DNA from: Xylaria sp. FL1777
Lineage: Eukaryota > Ascomycota > Sordariomycetes > Xylariales > Xylariaceae
NCBI GenBank assembly: GCA_022578965.1
Contig: MU400668.1
Coordinates: forward strand, 1 to 64,000
Length of the DNA stretch: 64,000 nucleotides
Direction of reading: 5' to 3'
This document shows, one piece after another, positions 49,327-61,542 of this stretch. The notes under the pieces are model-generated. The model made no database searches, had not been told where the DNA came from, and saw only the letters and a program-made list of their open reading frames with translations. Both the position numbers and the translations under genes were made by a program. How positions within the stretch are numbered: position 1 is the stretch's first letter; every line of letters begins with the position of its first letter.

Positions 49327-50101
49327 CAGTAAACATGCACGAAACAAAAGTAGCAGGATGTCCGTTCTTTGCACTGAAGATACACTTCCTACCCGAAGCA
49401 TAGATGTACCGGCAGGCCGCTCTAATGCTACAGGTCTTTATATTGACCATTGAACACAAGGGCAGATGTTGTCAGTACCGCTCGTATTAGCATGTCGCGA
49501 GAATCACAACACCTGCCAGAGCCAATGTCACCACCGGGGTAGAAGATAGCCCTTAGGATAGATATAGTGTATACCCAGTTATATAAAAGTCTCAGCCATC
49601 CCTATCACAATCATTGAGCCCCTCCTCGCACGTTCTACGTAGGATTGATCTGACTGTGGCCCAACTTCACTCTGGAGACAGGATCCCCTGACAACACCCA
49701 ACAAATATCTTGTACCAATATGCTCATGACCACTTACCAACATGATTCATGAAACCCAACAGCCGGTTGATCGCATAGCGCAAGGGCCATCTTCTGTGAC
49801 CGCGGAGGTTTTTGTTATTAACCATGTTCTTCCATAGACCACCCACACAAGGACATCTCAACACCAAGAACCGACTGCCTTCAATAGGCAGCTGGTACAA
49901 GGTATTCTAATTCTAACGGCGCTTACCTATATTACGTAACAAAATAGTAGCCCAAATAGGTGCCACTAAAAACAGGTGCCCTTTAAGGAAATAGCTAGGG
50001 CTAGTGGATTATTAATTATTTCAGGGGTAGGGGTCGAAATGGGACTTCTGCATTGGGCCACTCTCACCATCGCAATTCAAACGAAGTCTACGCTCTACAC
50101 C
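49327..50101. other. Intergenic region before the Zn2Cys6 regulator
   Basis: About 775 bp. The open frame of the regulator reaches back to 49,976, but the part before 50,102 looks non-coding. No other feature seen. Confidence 0.5.
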
Positions 50102-51190
50102 ATGCCGCGGCCTTTGAGGTCTTCTTGTGACCGGTGCCATGCTCAAAAACTAAAATGCCCGAAGGAAGCTGGGAGTACAACATGTACACGCTGCCTGAAA
50201 GCAGGGGCTAATTGTATCTTCAGTCCAGCTGGTCCAGCTTGGCGTCGCTCATCTGCAAACATTGCCTGCCAAAATGACGCCTTGCTCCTTCCAAATTCTC
50301 AGGGAGACGAGAACTTTCACCTCAACTTGGATTGGCCACCTCTGTTAGATACTGGTGACTTGCCAGGGACTAATCTAGAATATATTTCTCCTCCTGCGTC
50401 GGATCCAACCCCCGAGACAACGCCGCAAGATCGGAGATCGATCTATGTACGTCAGCTCTCAGCCCTAGTGGTCGAGATACACGATGTATCAACTGAATTA
50501 GGGCCAGCCGGGAGGCTTCACTTGCCGAAGGGGACTACCCCTGAGGAGCTATACTCCCAGCATGTTATCCATGTCTCTCACTCTCGGTGCATCGAGCAAC
50601 TCTTCACTATCGCTCAACGTCTGCTCGATATGTATCCAGACCTTCTAAGGTTACTGTCTGATGAATACTACATACGCTTAGGAGAGGACTGCCAAGATCC
50701 AAACTGCTTTCACACTTCCGACGTTTCCGAGGACTTTGCCGACATATTCTCTGGGGCAGAGCCAATCCGTAGCCGAATTGATATGTTCCTCTTCCATCTA
50801 CTCACTGCTTGCCATGGAAAGATCTCCGATGTCTTGGACTGCCTCGTCAAAACCACTAAGCTATGCGCACAGGTTACTACAGCCTCTCCTGACCTGATTC
50901 ATCCTCAACTGCATATACCCGAACTACGCGTTGGTAACTTTGTGGCTTCTGCAGCATCAGCATCCTCCATGCAGGCAACGCTACTTGTCCACATAACTTC
51001 GGTCCTAATGGAGAATGCTAAGCTTCTGCGGATGACGTTCGAACAACTTTCAAAGGCAGCCAGTCCGCTTGACAAGGAAACAAGAATGGTGTTACTCCAG
51101 TGTGAACTTCTCGAGGAACGCAGTTCACTGCAGGCAGATCAATTCACTCGAATCAGGGACGGCTTAACAAAGTTAGCCTACATCAAATGA
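50102..51190 (+). CDS. Zn2Cys6 transcription factor, AflR-like
   Basis: Nuclear DNA-binding regulator of 362 aa, no intron. The binuclear zinc cluster is C-x2-C-x6-C-x8-C-x2-C-x6-C at the very N-terminus (CDRCHAQKLKC, then CTRCLKAGANC), as in fungal Gal4-type factors. An acidic, proline-rich linker follows. The C-terminal half (from about residue 110, RQLSALVVEIHDV) is helical and ends in a block rich in Leu/Glu/Gln (RMVLLQCELLEERSSLQ), like the AflR-type regulatory domain often encoded in secondary-metabolite clusters. I start at MPRPLRSSCDRC because AflR-like factors begin just before the zinc cluster; ATG 50,039 would add 21 residues. Targets are unknown. No biosynthetic core enzyme lies next to it, the closest being the NRPS-like gene 26 kb away. 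Confidence 0.9.
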   Translation: MPRPLRSSCDRCHAQKLKCPKEAGSTTCTRCLKAGANCIFSPAGPAWRRSSANIACQNDALLLPNSQGDENFHLNLDWPPLLDTGDLPGTNLEYISPPASDPTPETTPQDRRSIYVRQLSALVVEIHDVSTELGPAGRLHLPKGTTPEELYSQHVIHVSHSRCIEQLFTIAQRLLDMYPDLLRLLSDEYYIRLGEDCQDPNCFHTSDVSEDFADIFSGAEPIRSRIDMFLFHLLTACHGKISDVLDCLVKTTKLCAQVTTASPDLIHPQLHIPELRVGNFVASAASASSMQATLLVHITSVLMENAKLLRMTFEQLSKAASPLDKETRMVLLQCELLEERSSLQADQFTRIRDGLTKLAYIK

Positions 51191-51513
51191 AAGACCAGTT
51201 AAGCTGGATACATGGAAGCTGCTTTAACATACTGAGTCAATGGAACTGTTCTTCCAATCCGAGTCTCCCAGGAGGGCCTAGACCGGTAACAAACGATAAC
51301 AAGCTTATTGTTCGAATCTTGAAGTTCGACTCGTCCATTGTCTAATTGCCCTCTAACGAGGACGTTTCTTGCTTTATCCATCTTCCGTGTCCCATAACTG
51401 ACAATGCTATTTACCGCTCTTTGTTTCGCTTTAAGAAGTCGGGGGCTACTAAAGAACGACCCAGTTTCTCTAGGGGAGGCTATCTTGAAACATCAAGTAG
51501 TATCCAGTTGGTT

Positions 51514-52281
51514 ATGAGTCTAGTTATGGAAACCCGTGAAAGAACATACAGCACCCCTTCCGGACCACGCAATTTCGAAAATTCTCCGCAAAAGCGATGT
51601 CGCTCAGTTCCCCCGCCAACGAGCGAGAGCTGGGTGGCCAAAGAAGAGCCGTACATACCTATTAGGAAGCTTATACGGAGTTTCTCTCTTAGTTCGAGAG
51701 TGAGGAGTGGCCCAGGCAGATCTCTACTTGCCAAAGCATTACAGCCAGATCCCGTCACCGAAGAACGCGACTTTCCCTTTACATCACAAGGAAACAGCTA
51801 TGATAGCGAGGAAGAAGATAGACTGATTGGCCTCCCAATCACATACTCTCAAGATCAACTTCGACCATTCCAACCGTCGATGAAATATGAGATTGAAGCC
51901 GAGTTCAAACTCCTAAAGTTCTACGGCGACGGGCTCTCAGCGACCCTCAGTGAGTGGAAAGCAAGCTATAGGGAGCTTCGCCGACATGTTGGCGAGACCT
52001 GTAGCCTTGATTGGACGGCGGCCCAATGGGAGGAGTTCTTATTCCTTGGGGATGCTTATTTCACTCTACAAGATAAATTATTCGCCGTGCAAGACCGGAT
52101 GGGCCAAATAAATGCGCAGATGTACCTATTCTTAGATCATACGCGTCTTCCTAGTGATGGCCGCTTCCACGACGATAATACTAGTTGGTCCCTAGAAGGG
52201 GTAGCCGAAATCCAAGCGAGAACTAGCGAGCATCCCATACTAGAATGGAACGGAGTTGATTATAACCATGCCCGTACGTAA
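51514..52281 (+). CDS. Protein of unknown function, 255 aa
   Basis: I do not recognise this family. The frame is open from 51,346, but the first ATG is at 51,514 (MSLVMETRERTYSTPSG), with another at 51,526. The first half is basic, Ser/Pro/Arg-rich and probably disordered. It then becomes acidic (YDSEEEDRLIGLPITYSQD) and ends in a helical, aromatic-rich region (LDWTAAQWEEFLFLGDAYF, then DKLFAVQDRMGQINAQMYL). No signal peptide or membrane segment is seen. It follows the Zn2Cys6 gene on the same strand with a 323-bp gap. It is nuclear-like in composition but nothing more can be said. Confidence 0.65.
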   Translation: MSLVMETRERTYSTPSGPRNFENSPQKRCRSVPPPTSESWVAKEEPYIPIRKLIRSFSLSSRVRSGPGRSLLAKALQPDPVTEERDFPFTSQGNSYDSEEEDRLIGLPITYSQDQLRPFQPSMKYEIEAEFKLLKFYGDGLSATLSEWKASYRELRRHVGETCSLDWTAAQWEEFLFLGDAYFTLQDKLFAVQDRMGQINAQMYLFLDHTRLPSDGRFHDDNTSWSLEGVAEIQARTSEHPILEWNGVDYNHART

Positions 52282-52476
52282 GTGGTTTCGGTCAAGTAGA
52301 GCAACCGCGACGTGATATATGTTCAATGCATTATTACTACGACACCATTGGTCTAGGTAGTCGATCTAAGCCAATTGACTATATAGACAAGAATAAAATA
52401 ACTAATAAATAATGCGAGACTAGGTGAACAAGACGAGTATCGATGAACTACCAGGGTACCTACCTACCGCCCATAC
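52282..52476. other. Short spacer
   Basis: Nothing recognised between the unknown gene and the LTR-like repeat. Confidence 0.4.
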
Positions 52477-52728
52477 TGTTACACGCGCTGAACGCGCTGA
52501 ACACCTTGTGCGTGCGTAGTTCAGTGAGACACCTGGACCGTACTACGCTGAACTAAAATCAATTGAGACTGAAGCTATTCAGCCCTCGCCTATCTGAGAC
52601 GTATTGGCGGACCCCGGAGGTGAGGAAGCCCGAACCAATTGTATATAGACTCAAGGACAGCCATGTTATACATACACTCTCTACTTTGACTTCTTTCTAG
52701 TAACGCTCTCTGGCTTAGTATTCTAACA
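52477..52728 (+). repeat. LTR-like dispersed repeat, copy 2
   Basis: It starts TGTTACACGCGCTGAACGCG and ends GTATTCTAACA, with TGTTA/TAACA ends. It shares its opening and a central block (AGACTGAAGCT...TATAGACTCAAGGACA) with 27,217-27,452, differing there mainly by transitions. A segment after GTGCG is replaced by unrelated sequence. Flanks (CATAC and GTCGG) do not match. Confidence 0.6.
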
Positions 52729-53584
52729 GTCGGGACAACGTCCTCCCCTAGCTATAACATCGCATTCAACATTCTCAAATGATGCACATCTGCGGACCGT
52801 GGAAGTCTTCATGATGAAGCGATGACCGCACTGGGAGAAATGGTATTCCTTTCGTCAGCACATGGTGATGGGCCGTATTTAATTTAGCTGTCTTGCATGG
52901 CGTGTATTCCCAGGGTTCCCAGGGTGAGTAATCGACACTCATGTTCTGCGATTGTTCTAGAGTATTAAGTATATTGTTCGTGCATAGCATGGGACAATGC
53001 ATCGCCTATTCCTAGTACCTAATCCCATGACCCGGTAACCAACGGTCTAGTCTTTCGGCGTTGAAGACAGCTCTGCAACAGAGGGGAACCATCAAAAGAC
53101 TTCCGTGCCTCTATCATCACATTCTTCTTAGCATCAATTAGTCAGGGAGTCCTATGTAGCGCATGAAAACCAAACCCCAACCCACCCAAGCCGACTGCCA
53201 ATTCATTTAGATGATAAATCCGGGGTAGTCATGTTCTCCGGAAACGTATATTAATGGATCGATCTACATTAAACGCAATGTATAGCCTATAGCTGACTGG
53301 CTGTACAGCCTGCATGGCAGTTTAACCGCCGGGTCGATGCTTGAATTGACGTCCCGTCTATCCTAATTGAGCAACTTCTAGTCATCATCAAACATAAGCA
53401 GATACCTTCGGCATTGCACTTATCCGTCAAGACGTGCACAGCTGGACGGCATTCTGGGCAGGAACAGTTGAGAGATGTGATAAAAACCGAGGGCAAGCTT
53501 ACAGGCACACTCTCTTGTGCATCACACCCCCAGAATTTCGCACTCTCGAGCAACCACCAAGCTTCGAATAGTTACAACTTCAAG
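52729..53584. other. AA9 upstream region
   Basis: About 850 bp without a supported gene. A minus-strand frame at 53,287-53,553 (88 aa, Cys-rich by chance) has no motif and overlaps the leader of the AA9 gene, so I leave it out. Confidence 0.5.
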
Positions 53585-54443
53585 ATGCATATGCTCACCA
53601 CTCTCGTCACCCTCGCTTCGCTCGCACAGGCTCACTGTAAATAATGCTCTTCGCTCTTCGTCGTGAAAGTTTCGTCGCTGATGAGTTCTCTCAGATACCT
53701 TCCCGGCGCTGATTGCTGGCAGCGGGGCGACGAGCAAGTGGGAATACGTGAGGAAGACAACTAACTACCAGAGCAATGGCCCAGGTGCGTGTCGAGTTGC
53801 CTGTTTGCCGATGGCCATCTCCAAGGCAGATAAGGGAACTCCTCGTTCGTCTGCTTATCTCTGATTTCGCTCGCTGATCCCCTGGGTGGCAGTTCCGTCA
53901 GTGACCTCGGATCAGATCCGATGCTACCAGCTTGCCGCCGGCAACGAGGGCGCCAAGACGATGACAGTCGCAGCCGGCTCGACGGTCGGCTTCACTGCTG
54001 ATGCGTCGGTATCACACCCGGGTGTTCTACAGTTTTATATGGCCAAGGTGCCCTCGGGACAGACAGCCGACTCGTGGGATGGCTCCGGCACAGTGTGGTT
54101 CAAGATCTTCTCGCAGGGTCCCAACATTAGCCCCAGCGGGTTGACGTGGCCCAGCCAGGGCGCACAGCGAGTGACGACAACGATCCCCTCGTGTATTCCA
54201 GCGGGAGACTACCTTCTCCGTGTCGAACACATCGCGTTGCACAGTGCCAGTGCCGCCGGCGGGGCACAGCCATATGTATCTTGCGCCCAGCTCACCGTCA
54301 CAGGCGGAGGGAGCAAGACACCGACGAACCTGGTTGCCTTCCCCGGCGCTTATAAGCCTACGGATCCGGGCCTGATGATTAACATTTACTACCCTGTTCC
54401 CACTTCCTACACGCCACCAGGACCAGCGGTCTTTACTTGTTAG
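53585..54443 (+). CDS. AA9 lytic polysaccharide monooxygenase
   Basis: Secreted copper enzyme that cleaves cellulose or related glucans by oxidation. Exons 53585-53636, 53695-53784 and 53893-54443, 230 aa. The signal peptide MHMLTTLVTLASLAQA ends directly before His17, so the mature protein would start with the N-terminal histidine of the copper brace. The second brace histidine is in SVSHPGVLQFY, and the axial tyrosine is in QPYVSCAQLTV, both in their usual order. AGDYLLRVEHIALH is a hallmark block. The disulfide cysteines are in IRCYQ and VSCAQ, with IPSC also present. There is no cellulose-binding domain or linker. Introns are 58 and 108 bp, both in phase. ATG 53,591 is an alternative start. 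It converges with the small secreted protein gene, 362 bp between stops. Confidence 0.95.
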
Positions 54444-54805
54444 ATAGACAGATTGATCTCGGGGTAGTTAACGCAGGGCCGATCATCCTCATATATACTA
54501 GTATTGATCTACTACGATATCTTAAGGAGTGTCAAGCATCGTGAATCGAGAGTGCTGTGTCACTATGCAATTGAATCTCCGGTACAAGCATGCACGTGTA
54601 AGAAGATTCTAACCGTAGGGTGGAATGGGAAATTCTGTATTATATAATATGAAGTCCATACTCGAGTTCAGTTTGCCGACTTGGCGTTAGCCCAACCTTC
54701 AGCTCTCGCAACAAAGTAGTAGGAAGACCCGTCCTCCCATTTTCTTTTTAGCGTGGTTCAAGTGTGAACCCAGACCGTGGATTTAGAGGGTAGTTGGGGA
54801 ATAAT
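54444..54805. other. Convergent 3' spacer
   Basis: Between the AA9 and small secreted protein stop codons. No gene and no clear repeat. Confidence 0.5.
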
Positions 54806-55288
54806 TCAGTCGGTGGTGGCATCGAATGACAAGGCGGTCGATTCATTGCCAGCCTCGTCCTCGTCTTGCTGGATATTGTTGTCAAGCTTTGTCTGCTCCT
54901 CGTCCAACTTATCCTGAACATCCTCGCCCTGCGCTACTTGAGCCTGAAGCTTGAGGACAGCAGCTGTCAGCTTCAAGACCTTGTTCTTTATCTTGCCGCG
55001 CTGGAGGGCGTCGGCTTCCTCGCCGGATGCAGCCTCGATCGCTGGGTTGAAGGCCTCTGTCTCGGCGTCGTTAGCGATCTGGTTGACTGAATTGAGGAAG
55101 TCGAGGTCGTCTTTGTCGACATTGGCCAGATCATTCAGATCCAAGGCGCTGAAGACGTCCAGTGCCTCGTTCTGAGCGTTGCCTGCTACACCACCCGAGA
55201 TGGAGATATCATTATAGGTCTCCTGGCTAAAAACCCCGGCTTGGACAACGGCGGCGCAGGCAGCGACCAAGCTCAAAGTGAAACGCAT
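54806..55288 (-). CDS. Small secreted protein, cysteine-free after cleavage
   Basis: 160 aa, single exon. A signal peptide MRFTLSLVAACAAVVQA (residues 1-17) is followed by an acidic, helical protein rich in Ala, Asp, Asn, Glu and Lys. The segment KVLKLTAAVLKLQAQVAQGED (about 104-124) shows heptad-like hydrophobic spacing, followed by a highly acidic tail (DNNIQQDEDEAGNESTAL). No cysteine remains after the signal peptide, which is unlike classical disulfide-rich effectors. Similar small secreted proteins without known function are common in Sordariomycetes, based on general appearance only. The upstream promoter (55,289 onward) is TC/AAAG-rich. Confidence 0.85.
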   Translation of the reverse strand: MRFTLSLVAACAAVVQAGVFSQETYNDISISGGVAGNAQNEALDVFSALDLNDLANVDKDDLDFLNSVNQIANDAETEAFNPAIEAASGEEADALQRGKIKNKVLKLTAAVLKLQAQVAQGEDVQDKLDEEQTKLDNNIQQDEDEAGNESTALSFDATTD

Positions 55289-58200
55289 CTTGAAAGCGCG
55301 AAATGGGTGTGTGGTATAAAAAAGGTGGTGACTAGTGGTGCTGGAGTCTTGAATTGAGCAGCTGTAGGCAACAGACAGTTGGCAAAATTATCTAGAGTGA
55401 TGGTAAGAAATGAAGGACAGCGCAGCTGTATAAGTTGATAAAAGAAGGAAATGGGAAGGTTGAAGCGATTGATGCGTGATAAAGACAGAAGGTTTCTCTC
55501 ATGGGGACGGGCAGTTGATGATCTTATATGATGGGATCTTCTTAGGACCAGCAAATCTCCCAACCTCGTTGGGACCCCGAATCATTGAAGATCATTCGTG
55601 GCCAGGATCAGAAGTTCGCGCCAAGTAGCGCGTTGCCTCGAAAGTTCTGTCCGGAAGAATCATAATACCATGTGGAACGTCAGATGTGTGAGAAATCATG
55701 GGCGGAACTACCCCTTCCAAGTCTGAGAAGTAGAGTGCGAAGGCAAGCCCACAGCTAAGATTCGCAAACATGGGGATAACCACCATCCAGCCTAGGTACC
55801 GTGCTCATCGAGAAGCATCGGGTAGTAGTATACTGCGTAGAGAATGTCAAACCTGTGGATCTCACCCCTGACGGCGTGGTGAGGCTCTTGAGCCATCATC
55901 CCATGTTAGAAGGCCCAAAGCGCTACCTTGCAGCATGGCGTTGGCAGTCAACTGATCTAATCTTAAGCATTCTTGACGTCTGAGCAGCACTCAGGGCCTC
56001 GCTTATAGAGTTGGCATCTAGTATTGGTGTCGAAAGGGACTGCCAAGCTCTACAGTACCCGCCCTGCTCAGACAAATGCTCCCCAACACCCTCACCCATA
56101 CACCAATGAAACGACAGGGCTCCCTTGTTCCGTTAACCATCCCATCTACCTAGCGTATACTATGTGTCTAGTATAGGTAGATGTAGTATAGATGTAATTC
56201 CTATACTACTTTCCCCATACTAACTACTTATACAACTTCACGTGTGGTATGCATACTAAGCGAAGCACTCTGTCAACACTAAGCAAAGCGCTCCCGACTG
56301 TTATTTCGGTAGCGGGTGTACTCATCTATCATGAACTAGTCAAATAAATTATCAAGGGCCCAGCTGTTTGAGCAGCCGCCAAGGTGCTGTCTTTCAAAGA
56401 ATAATACGGATAGCAGAAGTCAACACAGAAGTCCCTAGGATAGACCCATTACACCCTTTTTTCAGGCGTTAATTTATCTTGACGCTGGCCCTGGTACCTG
56501 GGTCCTCGGTAACGCAAAGCCGGTATTATACTTAAGTAATCTAAGTGTTAGGTAGTTCACCCACACAGTATGTCCGGCTCACGGCCCGGCCGTGTTATTA
56601 ACTTACCTACTACGTATTTCAACTCTCTTTCACGTGAGTTAGAATAGAGGATTTGGGTAATGTTTTTACTTAAATATTTTCTCTCTAATAACCCTTTACA
56701 TAAAGCATCCTACATCGGTAGCCTTTTCGCTATTAAAGATGTTCCAAAAGCCGAATTTATGGATCTTATATTCTCACACGTATATCTAGCGTCTCGAGGC
56801 CAACACTCGAGTGCATTCCAATTTAGATGGTTTCCTTAGAACAAGGTCCTTGGATAGAATATCGGTAATATCAAAGTCAGCAGTGGGCTGCGCGTACTCA
56901 ATCAGGGTGCATATTAGACGGCCTGCGAGGCCGACAAGGGGTTGGTCCTACCGGCCAGACATATCAGGGAATTTTGTCACAAAGTGAATTGGTAGGTAGG
57001 TAGTAGGTAGAGCCCAATAGTGCGGCCAATTGGCTCCTTGAACTTCAAATATTTAGGGAAACGGTTCTCTCTTTCTCTATTGCGCTCGCGCCCGTATACA
57101 CACGCGTGCGCGCATATGTATACCGAGGTATATAAATAATAGAATCTACTATAGCCACTCCTATAAGGTGGATGTGACCATATCCCCTATAGATAATAAG
57201 TGTCTGTATGCTAAGCACTTACGCTGGCCTGCATCAGATATTTGACAACCATGAAGAAGCTCTCTGGCAAGTTGAAACCACCACAGCAGCGCATATATAT
57301 TTCGGAGTAGGCAATAAAATTCATGGTAGCTCCATGTCAACTTGCTGCTTAGGAATACATACTGAGCATAGCATAGCATACTGGTTGCCTATTCGTTGGG
57401 TCTGGCGCACCATTAACTTGTATCCTCTCCCTACGTGAGAATCCATCTGGGTAGATCTTCAGGAGGTGCAGGTTTTACTGTGAGTGTAGGTTCTCTCTCT
57501 TTCATTATGTAGAGTAGGAGAACGGAGCTTAGCATCTTTTAGTCCAATCTAATCATCAAAACACTTATTCTTTACGATATAGCTTTTAACCTAGGAGATG
57601 CAGCTCAAGTGAAGGATCTTAGGTTAAATCAACCCCGTTCACAGTGCCTATCTACAAAAGCCTTTGACATAGAATCGTTGACAGTTTATATCTTAAGTAT
57701 CGGTGTTTATCCTTTGGAGGGAAAGGCACATGTTCTAGCCTGATTGCTCAATGTTCTAAAACTCTTGTTTCAAAGGAGAGCGCCTCAAAAGCCCACACAA
57801 TGCATTCACGATCCATGATTGGTATTCTTGGCTACATCTAGTTATGATGATAATGTAAGGGATAGCGCTAGCCGCAAACGCCTTGAACGTGAGTGGCCAC
57901 ACAAACAAAGGCATTGAGATCAGTGATTTTGGTCTTCTGCGTGTGACCCGACACGTATCTTCCCCCGGCGTTCTTTCAAGGCAGGAGGACACTCACCCAG
58001 AATCTTCAGATTTGTCTGTTAGAGTGCATCACCACCTCATCAAAGCTCGAATTTTCCATGTGTCAAAGACTACCCAAGACCCGAAACGCCAATTTTGCTT
58101 CATAACTTCATATATCGATATGTAAGAGGGAAAGGATAAAGAAGAGAGCTCAGGTACCAATATGGTAACACTCGATGGCAGAGGGATAGGCCCGGATTGG

Positions 58201-59632
58201 CTTTACCTCTATTTAACCGATACTATCGGCTATAAAAATTTTGAAGTAGGGGTAAAGTTTAAGTTCTTGCTCTCTTCGTTTTTTTCTTCCTCTTCTTACC
58301 AATAAGAAGCTGACCAATTCACCGGAACTAGTTGAAACAAGATGTATACTACATTAAGTTGGTGGAGAATGCTGATGTTGTAAGCGCAGCACGCACATCT
58401 CTATCATGTCATGAGCCTCATATGCTAATCGGACATTCTAGGAAGAATTGAAGAACAAAATCAAAGCAGGTTTTGAGAGGGGGGGGGGGGGGAACCACGC
58501 CGTAATGGCATTAGAAGCAGCCACGAATGACGGCAGTACCGAGGGGCATACGAGACGAATCACGACACCGCTACCAGCTATTGATCCTCTCACGAATATG
58601 CTAGAATGTCGTCGAACTTAGGCTTCAACGAAGGAGGAAAGGGGGAAGTGATGAGAGCGTTATTAGAAAGCAGGCCATCCAAATAGCATAAGTAAAGTGT
58701 TATGTTATCTAATTCACAGTCTAGGCCGCTAGTAACTCCTTCAACAACAAATCCACCCTAGTTGCAAGTCTTATCCATCAGGATTATCGTCACTCTATAA
58801 TAGTATCGGGTTTGTGTCTGCAAACCAGTCCACATGTTAATGGTGGATGGACAAATAGCACCAGGTCGGCGATCTAATAATAAGTCCGCAAAAAGCCAAC
58901 AACTCTCACCATTCATCTAAGTCGAGAACCTAACTATAAACCACTAGCTGTTAGCATGACAGCGAATGCAACGAATTCAGGCTCTATTCTTCCCACTGTA
59001 CAAGGCCAAACCGTACTATCTTCTACTGTCGCGGTTATCTGAGTAGGTCGTAAGATTCGGACTTCGATTAATAAGGCACTCGATCAAATGTTGAGCTTAG
59101 ATATGAACGGACTCCATATATTGTCGAGCCCAAAGGCTACCGGCTGGGGGTAGTTTGACCTCCAGCTCCCAAGTTTGTAGCAAGGGAATAGAGTGCGAGG
59201 TTATTTTAGGAACCAATCAAAAATTTGTGTGATGGTAGTTATTTCTCTTAAGAGTTGGCATCGACATAACAAATGACCATCAAGGTCTTTGATGATCAAT
59301 TACCCACAATCCAGTTTCATGATCACAGCTTGTAGCAGTAGGATAGTTCGTTAAGTAGGACCTCGCGCCGGCAGTACCGCCGCCGGTAGACAACGCCTCT
59401 TTATTATTCGATCACTTCGTAAGCGACGTCACAAAAGCATCGCGACGACGAGGGGTTACTCGTCTTAGGGACAAAAGAAAGTACCACTGAAAATTGCTAG
59501 GCACGTCCCATTCACGGGAAACTCATCTAAAGCCATAGCTACAGTAACCGAGCCCTCAAGCCCGGGTGTGTGGTGATAAAATGTCATGCCCAAGAACGAC
59601 CGGATCCCGTAAACCATATACCCAGCTCCTCT
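55289..59632. other. Gene-poor region of 4.3 kb
   Basis: I found no convincing gene. Small frames such as 55,592-55,786 minus (64 aa), 57,208-57,438 plus and 57,883-58,125 plus lack domains, exon-like borders or signal peptides. Simple sequences include a G14 run (58,479-58,492), repeated GGTAGGTA (56,991-57,010) and alternating TGCGCG/TATACAC near 57,090-57,125. No terminal repeats recognised. Confidence 0.55.
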
Positions 59633-60651
<1,019 letters not shown>

Positions 60652-61542
60652 CTTGTCGGCGGTGATGGTCAGAGAGATTGTCGGGGGAGAGAGAGGCGGT
60701 GGTGATTGTCGGTGGGTGTTGTTGCTGCGGGAGTTCAAGACCGTAGAAGTCGAGGTCGAGGTGGTGGTGGTGGTGGTAAATCTAGTTTGGGTTGGAGGGC
60801 GTGGTGGGTGTGCTCTCGTTTGCGCATGAGCATTGGGTGGCCTGTGGAGAGTGGAGTGTGGCGCGGCACAATATTTGCAAAATTGTGCGCGCGCGTGTGT
60901 GTGTGGTAGTGCGCAGCTAACCTTATCTTTTCTTATCTCTAATGGTTCTCAAGCCACATCCAGAATCAGCCACACTCCATACCACGCAGGTACTTTACAC
61001 AGAGTTACATCTCTAGCGCAAGACAAAATCTACAACCCAAGCTTTTGAATTACATATAACTCGTAAACAAGAAAAAAAAAAAAAAAGGAAAAACAAAAAA
61101 GTCTTAACCCATTAGTTAATTTCCCGCAGCTAGTTAAGAGTGGTCAATGACAGTTTCCTTTAGATATTTAGTACGTATAATTGCAAGAAATCTAAAGCAT
61201 AGCTATGTTCTTTAATATTGCTCCGTGCTATTAACGTTCCTTTATGTTTTAATAGTGCATTCATTTTATTCACAACTTTTAGTACTAAGCATAGTCAGAT
61301 ATTAAGAATTTCTTAATCTTTTCTTGTTACATGTCTAATCAAGTAACTAATAGTATCTAATGTGATAGTTTCCCCCGGTCAAGCCTTTTAACTCATAGAT
61401 AAACAGATGGACAGAAAGGCATGCAAAATGAATTGTGATATCATGTTGGATGGAGTATCAAGGTTGTAGAGTTAAAGTTTTAAGATTCTGTATACGTGAG
61501 TGTTGTGTGTGTAGGTGTATGTGTAAAACCAAGTGTCACCAC
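60652..61542. promoter_or_regulatory. rps15 upstream region
   Basis: The rps15 promoter lies here, upstream of 60,651 on the minus strand. It contains GTGGTGGTGGTGG and GCGCGCGTGTGTGTG simple stretches (60,755-60,905) and an A-rich run (61,071-61,100). No ribosomal-protein motif can be named with confidence. Confidence 0.45.
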
